A stretch of 64,000 bases of DNA, taken from assembly GCF_003946085.1 (NCBI RefSeq), contig NZ_RHOB01000003.1, forward strand, positions 62,001 through 126,000, given 5' to 3'. This stretch comes from Levilactobacillus angrenensis (GTDB taxonomy: Bacteria > Bacillota > Bacilli > Lactobacillales > Lactobacillaceae). A model generated the notes under the pieces. That model was not told where the DNA came from, did not search any database, and saw nothing but the letters and a program-made list of their open reading frames with translations. This document shows, in pieces, positions 23,923-32,814 of the stretch. Numbering within the stretch: position 1 is the stretch's first letter; every line of letters starts with the position of its first letter. The translations under genes and the position numbers were made by a program.

Positions 23923-24243
23923 TTAATCGTCAATCGCCAACGTTTGCCGGACCGTTTGGACCAGGTCTTCACTGACGAATTCGCTGGTTAGACGCTGCAT
24001 GGGCGTGTAGTCGTGGCGTTGCTTGTAGTCCAGCGGGTGAGCCACGATGACGGCGACACGGAGGTTGTTTTCCGTTAAGAAAATCTGGCCGACGCCCTTG
24101 AACTTACCCTTGCTATGACGACCGGTGCGCCAGTCGTGAAGCTTGAAACTGCCGTCCGGGTCGCGTTTGATTTCGTACTGACCGGAGGCGTTGGTCTCGA
24201 CCGGCACGCCACTGTAGACGTTGACGTCGTACTTGGCCTTCAT
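23923..24243 (-). CDS. Unknown protein, 106 aa, coupled to lplA
   Basis: A soluble protein beginning MKAKYDVNVYSGVPVETNA with many charged beta-type segments (YEIKRDPDGSFKLHDW, GVGQIFLTENNLRVAVIVAH). No family recognised. Its ATG overlaps the lplA stop (ATGA), so translation is coupled. The link to lipoate metabolism is by context only. Confidence 0.6.
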   Translation of the reverse strand: MKAKYDVNVYSGVPVETNASGQYEIKRDPDGSFKLHDWRTGRHSKGKFKGVGQIFLTENNLRVAVIVAHPLDYKQRHDYTPMQRLTSEFVSEDLVQTVRQTLAIDD

Positions 24244-25280
24244 TGCTGCGCCTCCCCCGCTAAAATCGCCGTGACTGGGGCAATAGCATCTTCACCCAGA
24301 ATAGCGACCGTCTCGGGTTGTTTCAGCACAGCACCAATCGCGTCGGCCGTGGCAGCGATGCCAGTCAGCTGTTCCGAAATGGCGTGGAGTTCTGCTGGCG
24401 TGCCGACCGCGCCAAAGAGCATGGCTGCCCGTAACTTACCCGCGTGACGCGTAAAGTTCACGTGCAGCTGACCCTTAGCGACGGCGAGCTTTTCGTATGC
24501 CCGAAATCCCGGATTGGCGCCGTAGTTCCAGGCATCAGTGTTGTACTTCTCCGCCAACCGCTGATCAATGACCGCCCAGTCGTGATCGGTCAGATGATAC
24601 GTTTCAATTTGGTCCAGCCGGTCGACTTCAAAGATGTGGCACAACAAGGCTTCCTTGAAGGCCTGGATGTCGAGATCTTGGTATTCCGGTGCCAGGTATT
24701 GCCGCAGATTGGTGATGGGCACCCGGTTGGAATCGACGCCCCGGTGTGGTCGTTCACTAGCCGGCAAGAGTGCCGCGTGGGCCGCATCGACGTTTAAATC
24801 GTACATGATGGTCCCGCCAGCCGCATAGCCATCCCCATTTTTGAACATGGTCATGCCAGAAAATTTCTTGCCAGCTACCGTCAAGGCACTCTTGTTACTG
24901 ATGCCCAGGTCAGCCACGCCCATGGCCTTGAGCGCCCGCAAAACGGGTTCGGCAAAGACCGTGTAGTCGCCAAATTTCGACCCATCTTGCGGGTCACCAT
25001 TGATGATGTGCTCGAAAATCAAGTTGCGTTCGTCATGGTAAACGGCGCCGCCACCGGACGTCCGCCGCACTAACTGAACCTGATGCTGTTCGAGGTAGTG
25101 TAAATCCACCTCGGCGCCCACGGTTTGGTTGATGCCGACGATGACAGCGGGCTGATTGACGTACATCATCAGGCCGTGGCCGGGTAATTTTAAGTCGTTC
25201 ACGAGGTAGTTATCGATCGACTGATTGACGATGGCATCAGTGACCACTTGGCCATTACGGCTCGTATCAATTAAAAACAT
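24240..25280 (-). CDS. lplA: Lipoate-protein ligase A
   Basis: A 346-residue ligase that activates free lipoate with ATP and attaches it to a lysine of carrier domains. Visible motifs are RRTSGGGAVYHDERNL (lipoate loop), GKKFSGMTMF with the catalytic lysine, and a C-terminal accessory domain from about residue 255. ATG 25280 is preferred over 25301 because family proteins begin MFLIDTS. It is divergent from a lipoyl-carrier gene whose product is a probable substrate. Confidence 0.93.
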   Translation of the reverse strand: MFLIDTSRNGQVVTDAIVNQSIDNYLVNDLKLPGHGLMMYVNQPAVIVGINQTVGAEVDLHYLEQHQVQLVRRTSGGGAVYHDERNLIFEHIINGDPQDGSKFGDYTVFAEPVLRALKAMGVADLGISNKSALTVAGKKFSGMTMFKNGDGYAAGGTIMYDLNVDAAHAALLPASERPHRGVDSNRVPITNLRQYLAPEYQDLDIQAFKEALLCHIFEVDRLDQIETYHLTDHDWAVIDQRLAEKYNTDAWNYGANPGFRAYEKLAVAKGQLHVNFTRHAGKLRAAMLFGAVGTPAELHAISEQLTGIAATADAIGAVLKQPETVAILGEDAIAPVTAILAGEAQQ

Positions 25281-25401
25281 TTTGGGTAACGCTCCCTTCA
25301 CGCTTAACCATCGGCGCTACCAGTTAGCCGCCGAATGAAATTATTTTCAGTGTAGCATAAGCCTCTCACAGCAACAACTCTCCGTGCCCGTGAGCAAGTT
25401 A

Positions 25402-25431
25402 TTGTCAGCGGTTACACGTAAAGGGTATACT
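25402..25431 (+). promoter_or_regulatory. Promoter of the GcvH-like gene
   Basis: TTGTCA (25402-25407) and TATACT (25426-25431) are 18 bp apart, 38 bp before the start codon. Confidence 0.65.
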
Positions 25432-25468
25432 AGATGTTAAACACGACATACTAGGGAGGAATTCTATC

Positions 25469-25849
25469 ATGGCTGCACAACAATCATTTTGGCAACGCCT
25501 CATCAACTGGTTCCGCGGCAACAAAGCCCCTGCCGCACCAGAAATCACGGTGAAGGACGGTGTCTGGCTGGAACAACGTGACCAAGGCCACTACCGGCTG
25601 GGCTTATCCAGCGACGCACTCGAACAGATCGGCGACATTAGCTTCGCCGATCTGCCTATCTTAAGTGAAGACGTTCTGGCCGCCGGCGACGACATTTTAG
25701 AAGTCGAGAGCGACAAGGCCGTGGAAAATTTCAAAACGCCGTACGCGGGTACCGTGGTCAAGGTCAATGAAGACTTGGTCAGTGACCCAGCGAAGATCAA
25801 CAAGAATAAGCAAGCGGACAACTGGGTGCTGGACCTGCAAGTGGTTTAA
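25469..25849 (+). CDS. GcvH-like lipoyl carrier protein
   Basis: A 126-residue protein with a lipoyl domain of glycine-cleavage H type. The modified lysine would be Lys83 in VESDKAVENFKTPYAG, followed by VVKVNEDLVSDPAKIN. Residues 1-22 add an unusual amphipathic aromatic leader (FWQRLINWFRGNK). No glycine cleavage P, T or L genes are nearby. GcvH-like carriers elsewhere act in protein lipoylation/ADP-ribosylation systems or as lipoyl relays. The divergent lplA supports lipoylation. Start ATG 25469 follows GGGAGG. Confidence 0.8.
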   Translation: MAAQQSFWQRLINWFRGNKAPAAPEITVKDGVWLEQRDQGHYRLGLSSDALEQIGDISFADLPILSEDVLAAGDDILEVESDKAVENFKTPYAGTVVKVNEDLVSDPAKINKNKQADNWVLDLQVV

Positions 25850-26129
25850 GCCGTTAGTCAGTCAAGTTACCAACCCGACCGCACTAACGCCGCCGTAACT
25901 TAGTGGCCGATGCGTTGAAATCCCAGCCAATTCACGGGAACCGTGTCAACTCATTTCACCCGTCACCGCTTTTAGCCGCTGGTTTAGGGCCTAATTACTG
26001 GGAAACTTGGCTGAGTTAAACAAAATATTTACCATTTCCAATTTTTTGGACTACTATGAAGATGAAGCCGGTGGCGTATGCCAGTAACAGAACCGCTGAC
26101 CCCAATATTCATTTTGGAGGTAATTGGTT

Positions 26130-26345
26130 ATGGCTGTTGTAGAAAAGACTGCTTTATTGGATGAAAAAATGAGTGAAGTATTCGACTGGTCAGATTCAAA
26201 GCAACCAGTTCGGGATGCTCTTTGGAACCACTTTATGGAATCCAATGGTCACAACACCGATGAAACTGAAGCTTCGATGAAGGAAATCGACGCTAAGTCC
26301 GACGATGAAGTTCGTTCTTACGTAGAAGATAACCTCAAGAAGTAA
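26130..26345 (+). CDS. Small acidic protein of unknown function (71 aa)
   Basis: Start ATG 26130 is 9 nt after GGAGG. The product is strongly acidic and helical (EKMSEVFDWSDSK, ETEASMKEIDAKSDDEVRSY), soluble, with no cysteines. Family not recognised. It is monocistronic and followed by a terminator. The 280 bp before it hold no other gene that I can support. Confidence 0.65.
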   Translation: MAVVEKTALLDEKMSEVFDWSDSKQPVRDALWNHFMESNGHNTDETEASMKEIDAKSDDEVRSYVEDNLKK

Positions 26346-26362
26346 ACCGGCTGTCTCAACCA

Positions 26363-26397
26363 AAAAATAACCCTGCCCTAGCGGTGGGGTTATTTTT
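26363..26397 (+). terminator. Intrinsic terminator of the small acidic protein gene
   Basis: AAAAATAACCC pairs with GGGTTATTTTT around a GC-rich loop. It can work on both strands. Confidence 0.85.
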
Positions 26398-26404
26398 CTT
26401 TGGC

Positions 26405-26512
26405 CTAAATAATTGTCGTCTATGGTGGTGCAAGCTGGCGGCCTCTCGGCTACAAACGTGCTACCCCATAACAACGGCTTAGCCCGTGGTAGCAATTAAC
26501 CTGGCAAAGAGT
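26405..26512 (-). mobile_element. Remnant J of the structured element (linker part)
   Basis: Read on the minus strand, GCTACCACGGGCTAAGCCG and TTGTAGCCGAGAGGCCGCC match the linker between modules 1 and 2 of copies C, E and I. Both flanking modules and the termini are gone, so this is a decayed copy. Confidence 0.5.
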
Positions 26513-26525
26513 CTTTAGCTGTCAA

Positions 26526-26570
26526 GTGACGTCACTCAGTTTGTTTTGTGATATGGTGAACATGTACAAT
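26526..26570 (+). promoter_or_regulatory. Promoter of the SDR gene at 26597, with palindrome
   Basis: TTGTTT (26541-26546) and TACAAT (26565-26570) are 18 bp apart. A perfect 10-bp palindrome GTGACGTCAC (26526-26535) sits just upstream of the -35 box and may bind an activator. Confidence 0.5.
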
Positions 26571-26596
26571 AATCTTACATACTGGAGGTTTTCAGA

Positions 26597-27349
26597 ATGA
26601 CTGAACGACTTGATGGTAAAATTGCTCTGGTAACCGGTGGCGCCGCAGGAATTGGTTTGGCAACGGTCAAACGCTTCTTAGCAGAGGGCGCAACCGTGGT
26701 TTTCACGGATATTAACGTTAAAGCTGGCGAGAAGGTTGAAGCTGACCTCGATTCACCTAAGGCAATCTTCATGCCCCAAGACGTCAGTCAGGAGGCCGAC
26801 TGGGAAACGGTCGTCAAGGCAACCCTTGATAAATTTGGGACCATCGACATCCTCTTCAACAATGCCGGTATCTTCCGGCTGATCAACCTGCCAGACATCA
26901 CAGAAAAACAATGGGATCAGCTCATGAATATCAATGTTAAGGGTGTCTTCTTTGGCATGAAACACGTCATCCCCATCATGGCAGCCAAGAAGAGTGGCTC
27001 CGTCATCAACACATCGTCAATTGCTGGACTGGCTGGTTCCCCGCAAGCTACCCTGTACGGTGCTAGCAAAGGAGCCGTTCGCCTGATGACCAAAGACGCC
27101 GCTATCGAATATGCTCCTGCTCAAGTCCGGGTCAACTCAGTCCACCCCGGCTTGATTGAAACGGAAATGGCAGATTACGCCTCAGATATTTACGAAGCAC
27201 CTAAGACTGACCTGGGAAAGATGCACCCACTGGGCCGTTTGGGGAAAGCTACCGAAGTTGCCGCAACCGTGGCTTTCTTAGCTTCTGATGATGCCTCCTT
27301 CATCACCGGGGTCGAGATTCCGGTTGACGGCGGTGTGACGGCACAATAA
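26597..27349 (+). CDS. Short-chain dehydrogenase/reductase, R-ADH/diacetyl reductase type
   Basis: A 250-residue classical SDR. It has TGGAAGIG, NNAGIF, a serine in NTSSIAG, YGASKGA, and the C-terminal end VDGGVTAQ. The last matches the ending of the well-known R-specific alcohol dehydrogenase of L. brevis, to which it is clearly related by overall pattern. Asp after strand 2 (FTDINVKAG) suggests NAD preference. The substrate is likely a small ketone or alcohol. Confidence 0.88.
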   Translation: MTERLDGKIALVTGGAAGIGLATVKRFLAEGATVVFTDINVKAGEKVEADLDSPKAIFMPQDVSQEADWETVVKATLDKFGTIDILFNNAGIFRLINLPDITEKQWDQLMNINVKGVFFGMKHVIPIMAAKKSGSVINTSSIAGLAGSPQATLYGASKGAVRLMTKDAAIEYAPAQVRVNSVHPGLIETEMADYASDIYEAPKTDLGKMHPLGRLGKATEVAATVAFLASDDASFITGVEIPVDGGVTAQ

Positions 27350-27360
27350 AAAAGCAAATT

Positions 27361-27400
27361 AAAAAGTTGCGCGCCAAAATTTGGTTACGCAACTTTTTTT
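27361..27400 (+). terminator. Intrinsic terminator of the SDR gene
   Basis: AAAAAGTTGCG pairs with CGCAACTTTTT, followed by more T. Confidence 0.85.
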
Positions 27401-27490
27401 AATGCTATTTTTCAAAACAGTTCTGATTCTCGTTATTTTATTCGCCAATTGCAGATGGCCGGCTAACCGCCTTGCATCCTACTCTATTTT

Positions 27491-28114
27491 CTAGTGAAAC
27501 TGCCCGCTAACCGCATAGGACTGCAAGTACCGCTGCCCCGTCACCGGATCGATCACCATCCTGGTCAGACTGGTATTGCCGGGCTCGGGCAACGCGGTCG
27601 TGGCCGGCGCTGCCAACATCAACAGCGCGGTCGCCTTGATGGTTAGGCCGTGACTGACCACGAGGATGTGGTCGTCGGGATGGTCCACGACCTCCTCGGC
27701 CAACCACTGGCCCACTCGCCGTTGCACGTCCAAAAAGGTCTCTCCGCCAACGGTCGCTAAAACGTCCGGCAAGGCTTCCCCCGTCACTGCGTCAAAATCA
27801 CCAGGGCGCTGGGCCCGTAGCCCTTGAAAATTTGCTCCGGTCCATTGCCCGTAATCGGCTTCCATCAGCCGACCATCGAACTGCGGCAAGACGTCTAGCG
27901 TCGCCGTTAAGGCCGCCGTCGTTTGCCGGGTCCGGTGTAAGGGACTGCTGACCAACTGGTCGTAGTGGCTGTTTTGAAGCCATTGTGCCAGGCGTTCGGC
28001 TTGCTGCAAGCCGTTGACTGTTAAATGCGTGACCGCACTATCCAATTGTCCTTGCACAACTTGGTCAACGTTGGCTTGCGTTTGACCATGACGCACCCAA
28101 TCAAAGGTCGTCAT
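27491..28114 (-). CDS. Histidine phosphatase family protein (phosphoglycerate mutase-like)
   Basis: A 207-residue phosphatase. The phosphohistidine motif is VRHGQTQAN (residues 7-15); RTRQTTAAL, EADYGQW and the second His in LVVSHGLTIKA complete the site. It is 11 bp downstream of the DMT transporter gene on the same strand. Its small-molecule substrate is unknown. Confidence 0.88.
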   Translation of the reverse strand: MTTFDWVRHGQTQANVDQVVQGQLDSAVTHLTVNGLQQAERLAQWLQNSHYDQLVSSPLHRTRQTTAALTATLDVLPQFDGRLMEADYGQWTGANFQGLRAQRPGDFDAVTGEALPDVLATVGGETFLDVQRRVGQWLAEEVVDHPDDHILVVSHGLTIKATALLMLAAPATTALPEPGNTSLTRMVIDPVTGQRYLQSYAVSGQFH

Positions 28115-28125
28115 TTGCTCACTTC

Positions 28126-29070
28126 CTAATTTACACGTTCAAATTGCGTTTCAATTTTCCGTCGGCCCTGTTGTAACAGGTAAATCGCCACAATGACCAG
28201 AACGGAGCCGATGATCTCGGCAATCGTAATCTTTAAGCTCAAGAATAAAATCGACAAGACAAAGGTCACCACCGGTTGCGTGGCGTCGACGATACTGATA
28301 ACGTCGGACGGCGCAAAATGCGTGCTGTAGAGGATCAAGGAGAACGGTAAAATGGTTCCCACGATAATCACCGTGGCCATGGACCCAATTAGCGTGCCGG
28401 TAATCGGTGGCATGTTCATGAAGACGGGATGGTATAAATTAAAAACCACGCCCGCAATAAACGTTCCCCAGCCTAACACAGTAATCGGCGCATGACCATA
28501 GTCACGGACCAACGGCCGGGGTAAAACGACGTAACAAGCCGCCGTGATCCCAGAACCAATGCCCCACAACAGGGAGTCAACGGGAATCGCCAGCTGGGTG
28601 ATGTCTCCGCGCGTAATGGCTAAAAAGACCCCGACTAAGGCGACCACAAAGGCAATCAAGTCGCTGCGCAATGGCCGCTCGTGTTTGAACAACAGGCTGC
28701 CCAGCACGATAAATAGTGGACTGAGGTACTGCAGAATCGTGGCTGCCGCAGCATTTCCTGTCTGTACGGCAATGTAGAACGTCAGCAGGTTCGCCCCCAA
28801 CCCAATCAAAGCATAGGCGACGATCCACCCAATTTCTTGCCAACTCTTAAAAATCGTAAACGTCTTTTTTCCATACAATACCAAACTAATCAACAACAAA
28901 ATAATGCCGGCACCCATGGTTCGTGCAGATAAGAACCAACTGGTCGGAATTGACTGGCCTTGTGAAATGAACTGCAGGACGGTTCCGGAAATCCCAAACA
29001 TGGCCGAAGCCACGGTTGCCCAGAAAATTCCCTTCATGACATTTTCAGCCGGCGCACCTAAATTCTTCAA
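28126..29070 (-). CDS. EamA/DMT-family transporter
   Basis: A 314-residue, 10-helix protein with two EamA repeats (residues about 15-150 and 165-305), a putative metabolite or amino acid exporter. TTG 29070 lies about 10 nt after AAAGGA. ATG 29037 lacks a ribosome site and would crowd the first helix. It heads a two-gene operon with the histidine phosphatase. The substrate cannot be assigned. Confidence 0.85.
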   Translation of the reverse strand: MKNLGAPAENVMKGIFWATVASAMFGISGTVLQFISQGQSIPTSWFLSARTMGAGIILLLISLVLYGKKTFTIFKSWQEIGWIVAYALIGLGANLLTFYIAVQTGNAAAATILQYLSPLFIVLGSLLFKHERPLRSDLIAFVVALVGVFLAITRGDITQLAIPVDSLLWGIGSGITAACYVVLPRPLVRDYGHAPITVLGWGTFIAGVVFNLYHPVFMNMPPITGTLIGSMATVIIVGTILPFSLILYSTHFAPSDVISIVDATQPVVTFVLSILFLSLKITIAEIIGSVLVIVAIYLLQQGRRKIETQFERVN

Positions 29071-29469
29071 ACCCGATAAATCCTTTCTCTCTCATACCCG
29101 TAACGATATGCATCATAATTTTCCTATTTTACCGGAATATCATTAGAATTCGGCGGCAAAATGGGCGTTGCTTAAAAAATATTTTCAACACTGCGGCGGG
29201 GCCCTGCTGATGTCCTTACACGCGAGCTTCGCGTAAACTCAACAGCATCCCCGCTACACCTAATTATCCCAGTGAATCATTGCGGATAAGCTTAGTCAGA
29301 TAACCTAATTTGTCGAAAAATAGTTCAGATTAGTCAGTTTCTCGGAAAACCACAATGAGGCCAGGGCAATTGCCCTGACCTCACGGTGATTTTGCGTGTT
29401 CACTTTTGTTGACTCTTGAGCCATATAGCTGACATCACGGGCAAAAACGTATTGCAACACAGCAACACT
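29071..29469. other. Gene-free stretch with two strong hairpins
   Basis: No coding signal. At 29192-29252, GCGGGG and TGCTG on the left pair with CAGCA and CCCCGC on the right around an inner TTAC-CGCGA/TTCGCG-TAA hairpin. At about 29353-29380 an almost perfect dyad centres on CAGGGCAATTGCCCTG with flanking TGAGG/CCTCA; it has no T-run on the plus strand. Either could be an RNA element or a terminator. No family recognised. Confidence 0.4.
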
Positions 29470-29644
29470 CCGTTAGCCGTGAGTGAAGTGAAATCTAGGC
29501 TCAGCCGGGGAATTTATCGGCGAATTTTGCTGATAAATTGGTGACTTTAAGACGGCGTTCTTCCGGCTTAAAGCAAGGTCCGCGACCGCTCTTTGGCTCG
29601 GACCGGTCTTCCCCAGCGTTCCAGCCTAGACTTTCACGTAACGG
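29470..29644 (+). repeat. Divergent homologue of the module 2 hairpin (F)
   Basis: Same branched layout as module 2 of copies C, E and I, with different stem sequences. The closing stem is CCGTTA/TAACGG plus TCTAGGCT/AGCCTAGA. P2 is AATTTATCGGC/GCTGATAAATT (29511-29521 with 29529-29539). P4 is CTTTAAG/CTTAAAG (29545-29551 with 29567-29573), where copy E has CTTTGAG/CTCAAAG. The terminal arm GGTCCG/CGGACC matches GGCCGAG/CTCGGTCC. No termini or target duplication seen. Confidence 0.6.
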
Positions 29645-29683
29645 TAAGGCAATCAGGTCAACTCACCATTGTTGAAATTCGCT

Positions 29684-30367
29684 TTAAGCTGTGTGGTCCA
29701 CTTTGCGGGCCCAGAGGTCGCCAATCAGCTGAATGGCGAAGACCAGGACCAAGATGATCAGCATGGCCGCAATCGTCACGTCGTTTTCAAACCGACTGTA
29801 CCCAACGTTGATGGCCAAGTTCCCGAGGCCACCACCACCGATAGCTCCGGCCATGGCGGTCAGGTCGATCAGACTGATCAACGTGAGGACTGACGAGCGA
29901 ATGATGTCTGGTAAGCCTTCACGCAGGTAGACGCGGAAGATGATGGCAATTGGGCCAGAGCCGACTGACTCAGCCGCTTCAATCACGCCACGGTCCACTT
30001 CTGACAAGGCATTTTGAATCTGCCGCGCGTAGAAGGGTGCGGAACCAATAACCAGTGGGACGATAGCCGCGGTCGTCCCAATTGCCGTGCCGACAATCAG
30101 CCGGGTCAGTGGCGCAATCACGGCCAGTAAGATAACGAATGGAATCGACCGGCACAGGTTGACGATTTTATCAAGAATGTTATAAACAACGCGGTTCTCC
30201 AAGATGCCGCCTGGTTGGGTCACAATCAACCCGACCCCGATGGCCATCCCGATGATGCCCGCTACAACCGCCGTGATAAACGTCATGTACAGCGTCTCGC
30301 CCGTGGCCTGCACGAACTCGTCTTTCATGGTTACTGCATTAGGAAAATATTTCGCAATAAAATTCAA
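29684..30367 (-). CDS. metI: Methionine ABC transporter permease MetI
   Basis: A 227-residue permease with about five helices that forms the channel for D/L-methionine with MetN. The EAA coupling motif AAESVGSGPIAIIFRVYL is present. It starts at TTG 30367 directly after the metN stop (TAA), with GGAGG overlapping the metN end, so expression is coupled. Third gene of metQ-metN-metI under the Met T-box. Confidence 0.93.
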   Translation of the reverse strand: MNFIAKYFPNAVTMKDEFVQATGETLYMTFITAVVAGIIGMAIGVGLIVTQPGGILENRVVYNILDKIVNLCRSIPFVILLAVIAPLTRLIVGTAIGTTAAIVPLVIGSAPFYARQIQNALSEVDRGVIEAAESVGSGPIAIIFRVYLREGLPDIIRSSVLTLISLIDLTAMAGAIGGGGLGNLAINVGYSRFENDVTIAAMLIILVLVFAIQLIGDLWARKVDHTA

Positions 30368-31432
30368 TTAGGCCACCTCCGGATCTGTGGGTTGTAACTG
30401 CGTCACGGAAATTCCCGCGTCCTGGCAATATTGCCAAGCGGCGGACAGCTTGTCGGGTTCCCCAGTCATGACGACGATTAGGTTACCCAGCGGCGTGTCT
30501 TGCAGGATTTCGACGTTCCCGTATAAAATGTTAGACACCACGCCGTAGCGTTTGTACAATTCGGTAATCAACGGTGCGTCGGTGCTGGCACCCACGTACT
30601 GGAGTTGGACCAGCCGGTGATGATCGTCGAGGCCCAACGTCCGCGCTTGTTTGAAAATCTTCTCGCGGGCTTGATCCACTTGCGTCGCCGTGTTGATAAA
30701 GTCTTGGGTCAATGGCTTTTCCGGGCGACTGAAGATGGTGACCAAATCACCGCGTTCGATGATTTCGCCGGCGTCCATGACAGCCACCTTGTTGCAGATT
30801 TCCTTAACGGCTTCCATTTCATGGGTGATGAGGACCACGGTCAAGCCGAGTTCGCGGTTCAAGCGTTTCAACAGTTCCAAAATGGATGACGTGGTCTTGG
30901 GATCCAGCGCGCTGGTCGCTTCGTCACTGATCAGAATCTCTGGGTCATTGGCCAAGGCCCGGGCAATGGCGACTCGTTGCTTTTGCCCCCCGGAAAGCTG
31001 AGCGGGATAGTCCGCCGCCTTTTCCGTTAAGCCAACTAAGTCCAGTAAATGGGCCACTTTTTCTTGGCGTTCCTCATGGGACAAGTCGCCGCCCTTTAAG
31101 GGATAGCCCACGTTGTCCGCAATCGTGCGTGACGCCATCAGGTTAAAGTGCTGGAAGATCATCCCAATCTTGGTGCGTGCCACCCGGAGTTCCTTAGGCT
31201 TGAGGCCCAAAATATCTTGACCATTAACTTCCACCGTACCGGCAGTTGGCCGTTGAAGGCGGTTAATGACCCGAACCAGCGTACTCTTCCCGGCGCCGGA
31301 ATACCCGACGACCCCGTAAATGTCCCCCCGTTCTACGGTGAGTGACACGTTTTTCACGGCCGTAACGGTTTGGCCCTTGTTGTGGAAGGTCACGTCGATA
31401 TCTTTTAATTGAATAATCGCTTCATTAGTCAC
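30368..31432 (-). CDS. metN: Methionine ABC transporter ATPase MetN
   Basis: A 354-residue ATPase. Walker A is GYSGAGKST, the signature LSGGQKQR, Walker [13 protein letters not shown], and the switch His is in [10 protein letters not shown]-terminal NIL/ACT-like domain (from about residue 265) gives trans-inhibition by cytosolic methionine in the family. I place the start at GTG 31432, 9 nt after AAGGAG, not at the upstream TTG. It lies 57 bp after metQ. Confidence 0.95.
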   Translation of the reverse strand: MTNEAIIQLKDIDVTFHNKGQTVTAVKNVSLTVERGDIYGVVGYSGAGKSTLVRVINRLQRPTAGTVEVNGQDILGLKPKELRVARTKIGMIFQHFNLMASRTIADNVGYPLKGGDLSHEERQEKVAHLLDLVGLTEKAADYPAQLSGGQKQRVAIARALANDPEILISDEATSALDPKTTSSILELLKRLNRELGLTVVLITHEMEAVKEICNKVAVMDAGEIIERGDLVTIFSRPEKPLTQDFINTATQVDQAREKIFKQARTLGLDDHHRLVQLQYVGASTDAPLITELYKRYGVVSNILYGNVEILQDTPLGNLIVVMTGEPDKLSAAWQYCQDAGISVTQLQPTDPEVA

Positions 31433-31489
31433 AGACTCATTCTCCTTACTCGCCAATGCCGGCAGTTTCAGTGTTCACGGACGTACTGT

Positions 31490-32296
31490 TTACCAAGCTG
31501 GTACAGACAACCCGTTGTAGTACTTCTTGATTAATTTCTTCGTTTGTTCAGACTGGTAAGCCTTCACGATCTTCTTGTAGGTCTTGTTGTTCTTGTCCGC
31601 CTTGTTCGTAGCAATGATGTTGATGTACGGAATCGACGCCTTGTTCAGCTTTTCCTTGTAAATGGTTTCGCTGTTGGGCAGCTTGGCTTCAGCCGCAAAT
31701 TCATTGTTGATAACGGCCCCGGCAGCATCACTCAGAGAACGTGGTGTTTGCGCAGCGTCAACTGGCGTAATCTTCAAGTTCAACTTGTTTTGCGTAATGT
31801 TCTTCGGTGTTGGCAATGCCAGCTTGTTGTTGATCTTGATCAGCCCAGCCGATTGCAGTAAGTGTAAGGCCCGACCTTCGTTGGTGGAGTCATTAGGAAT
31901 CGTGATTTGGTCGCCCTTCTTGATGTCAGCAACGCTCTTGACCTTCTTGGAGTACAACCGCAGTGGCGCGCGCATGGTCTTCCCGATAGACACGATGTTG
32001 GTCTTGTGTGCCTTGTTCCATTGTTGCATGAAGTAGGTGTGTTGGAACGAGTTGATGTCAACTTCGTGGTTGGTCAACGCGGCGTTAGGCTGGTTGTAAT
32101 CCGTAAACGTCACCAGCTTGATGTTGACGCCTTGCTTCTTCAGCCGCTTTTGAATTGGTTTCCAAATCTTTTCATCGGACCCCATGATGCCGACCTTTAC
32201 CGTCTTTGAACTGCTGGATTTGCCGCAGCCAGAAACAATCAACAGTGGAATCAATAACAATAATAACCAACTAAAATGCTTAAATGATTTCTTCAT
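31490..32296 (-). CDS. metQ: Methionine-binding lipoprotein MetQ
   Basis: A 268-residue NlpA-family lipoprotein that delivers methionine to MetNI. The signal peptide ends in the lipobox IVSGC. The mature protein has KVGIMGSDEKIWKPIQKRL at its N-terminus and family blocks VDINSFQHTYFM, IPNDSTNEGRALHLLQ and AVINNEFAAEA. It is first in its operon, preceded by a T-box leader, so it should be induced when tRNA-Met is uncharged. Confidence 0.95.
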   Translation of the reverse strand: MKKSFKHFSWLLLLLIPLLIVSGCGKSSSSKTVKVGIMGSDEKIWKPIQKRLKKQGVNIKLVTFTDYNQPNAALTNHEVDINSFQHTYFMQQWNKAHKTNIVSIGKTMRAPLRLYSKKVKSVADIKKGDQITIPNDSTNEGRALHLLQSAGLIKINNKLALPTPKNITQNKLNLKITPVDAAQTPRSLSDAAGAVINNEFAAEAKLPNSETIYKEKLNKASIPYINIIATNKADKNNKTYKKIVKAYQSEQTKKLIKKYYNGLSVPAW

Positions 32297-32365
32297 ACCC
32301 AATAATCCCCTTTATCGATTAAATTCTAAGTTTTAAGCTAAATGCCGCGATTGACACTGTGACCA

Positions 32366-32668
32366 AAAGAAAAAGTCCGCTCCTAAATTAATAGAAACGA
32401 ACTTCGTCGTGGTACCATTCTAAATTCAAGTCAGGTACGAATACCCAGCTCCTCATTAACACTCGCCAGCTTGCGCCTTGAAGTGCGTGCACGATAATGA
32501 GTGCCGGACATTACCGCCTCATCTCGAAAGACTCAGCGATACCAATTCATTTCAGGCCATCTTCGCCCCGCCGTGGGTTACCCGCTTGCAGCAAAACACG
32601 GGCTCTCTTCAAACCATTGACGGTGGTTACTCTCCTGATCACATTGTTTTTTCAATCGTTTAATTTAT
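32366..32668 (-). promoter_or_regulatory. T-box riboswitch (methionine) upstream of metQNI
   Basis: The minus strand carries the T-box core AGAATGGTACCACG (near 32421-32408) that pairs with the tRNA acceptor end. A terminator follows (AAGTTCGTTTC with GGAGCGGACTT, then TTTTTCTTTT, about 32368-32402). Stem I lies at about 32500-32645. An ATG triplet flanked by purines (32550-32548, GAAATGAA) fits a methionine specifier, in agreement with the downstream genes. The specifier choice is inference from sequence plus context. Confidence 0.88.
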
Positions 32669-32673
32669 CTGTA

Positions 32674-32702
32674 AGTCTAATGCAACTTTAATCGGGTGTC
32701 AA
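32674..32702 (-). promoter_or_regulatory. Promoter of the metQNI operon
   Basis: TTGACA (32702-32697) is perfect; TAGACT (32679-32674) follows after 17 bp. Transcription would start just before stem I of the T-box. Confidence 0.75.
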
Positions 32703-32814
32703 GACAAAGTTGCGATAAATTTATTCATAATGAATCGCGTAATACCGGCATTCCCTTACCCATGTCCCCCAGAAACCATTGGTGGGCGAAATAACTTTCT
32801 CACCTAAATTTCAC

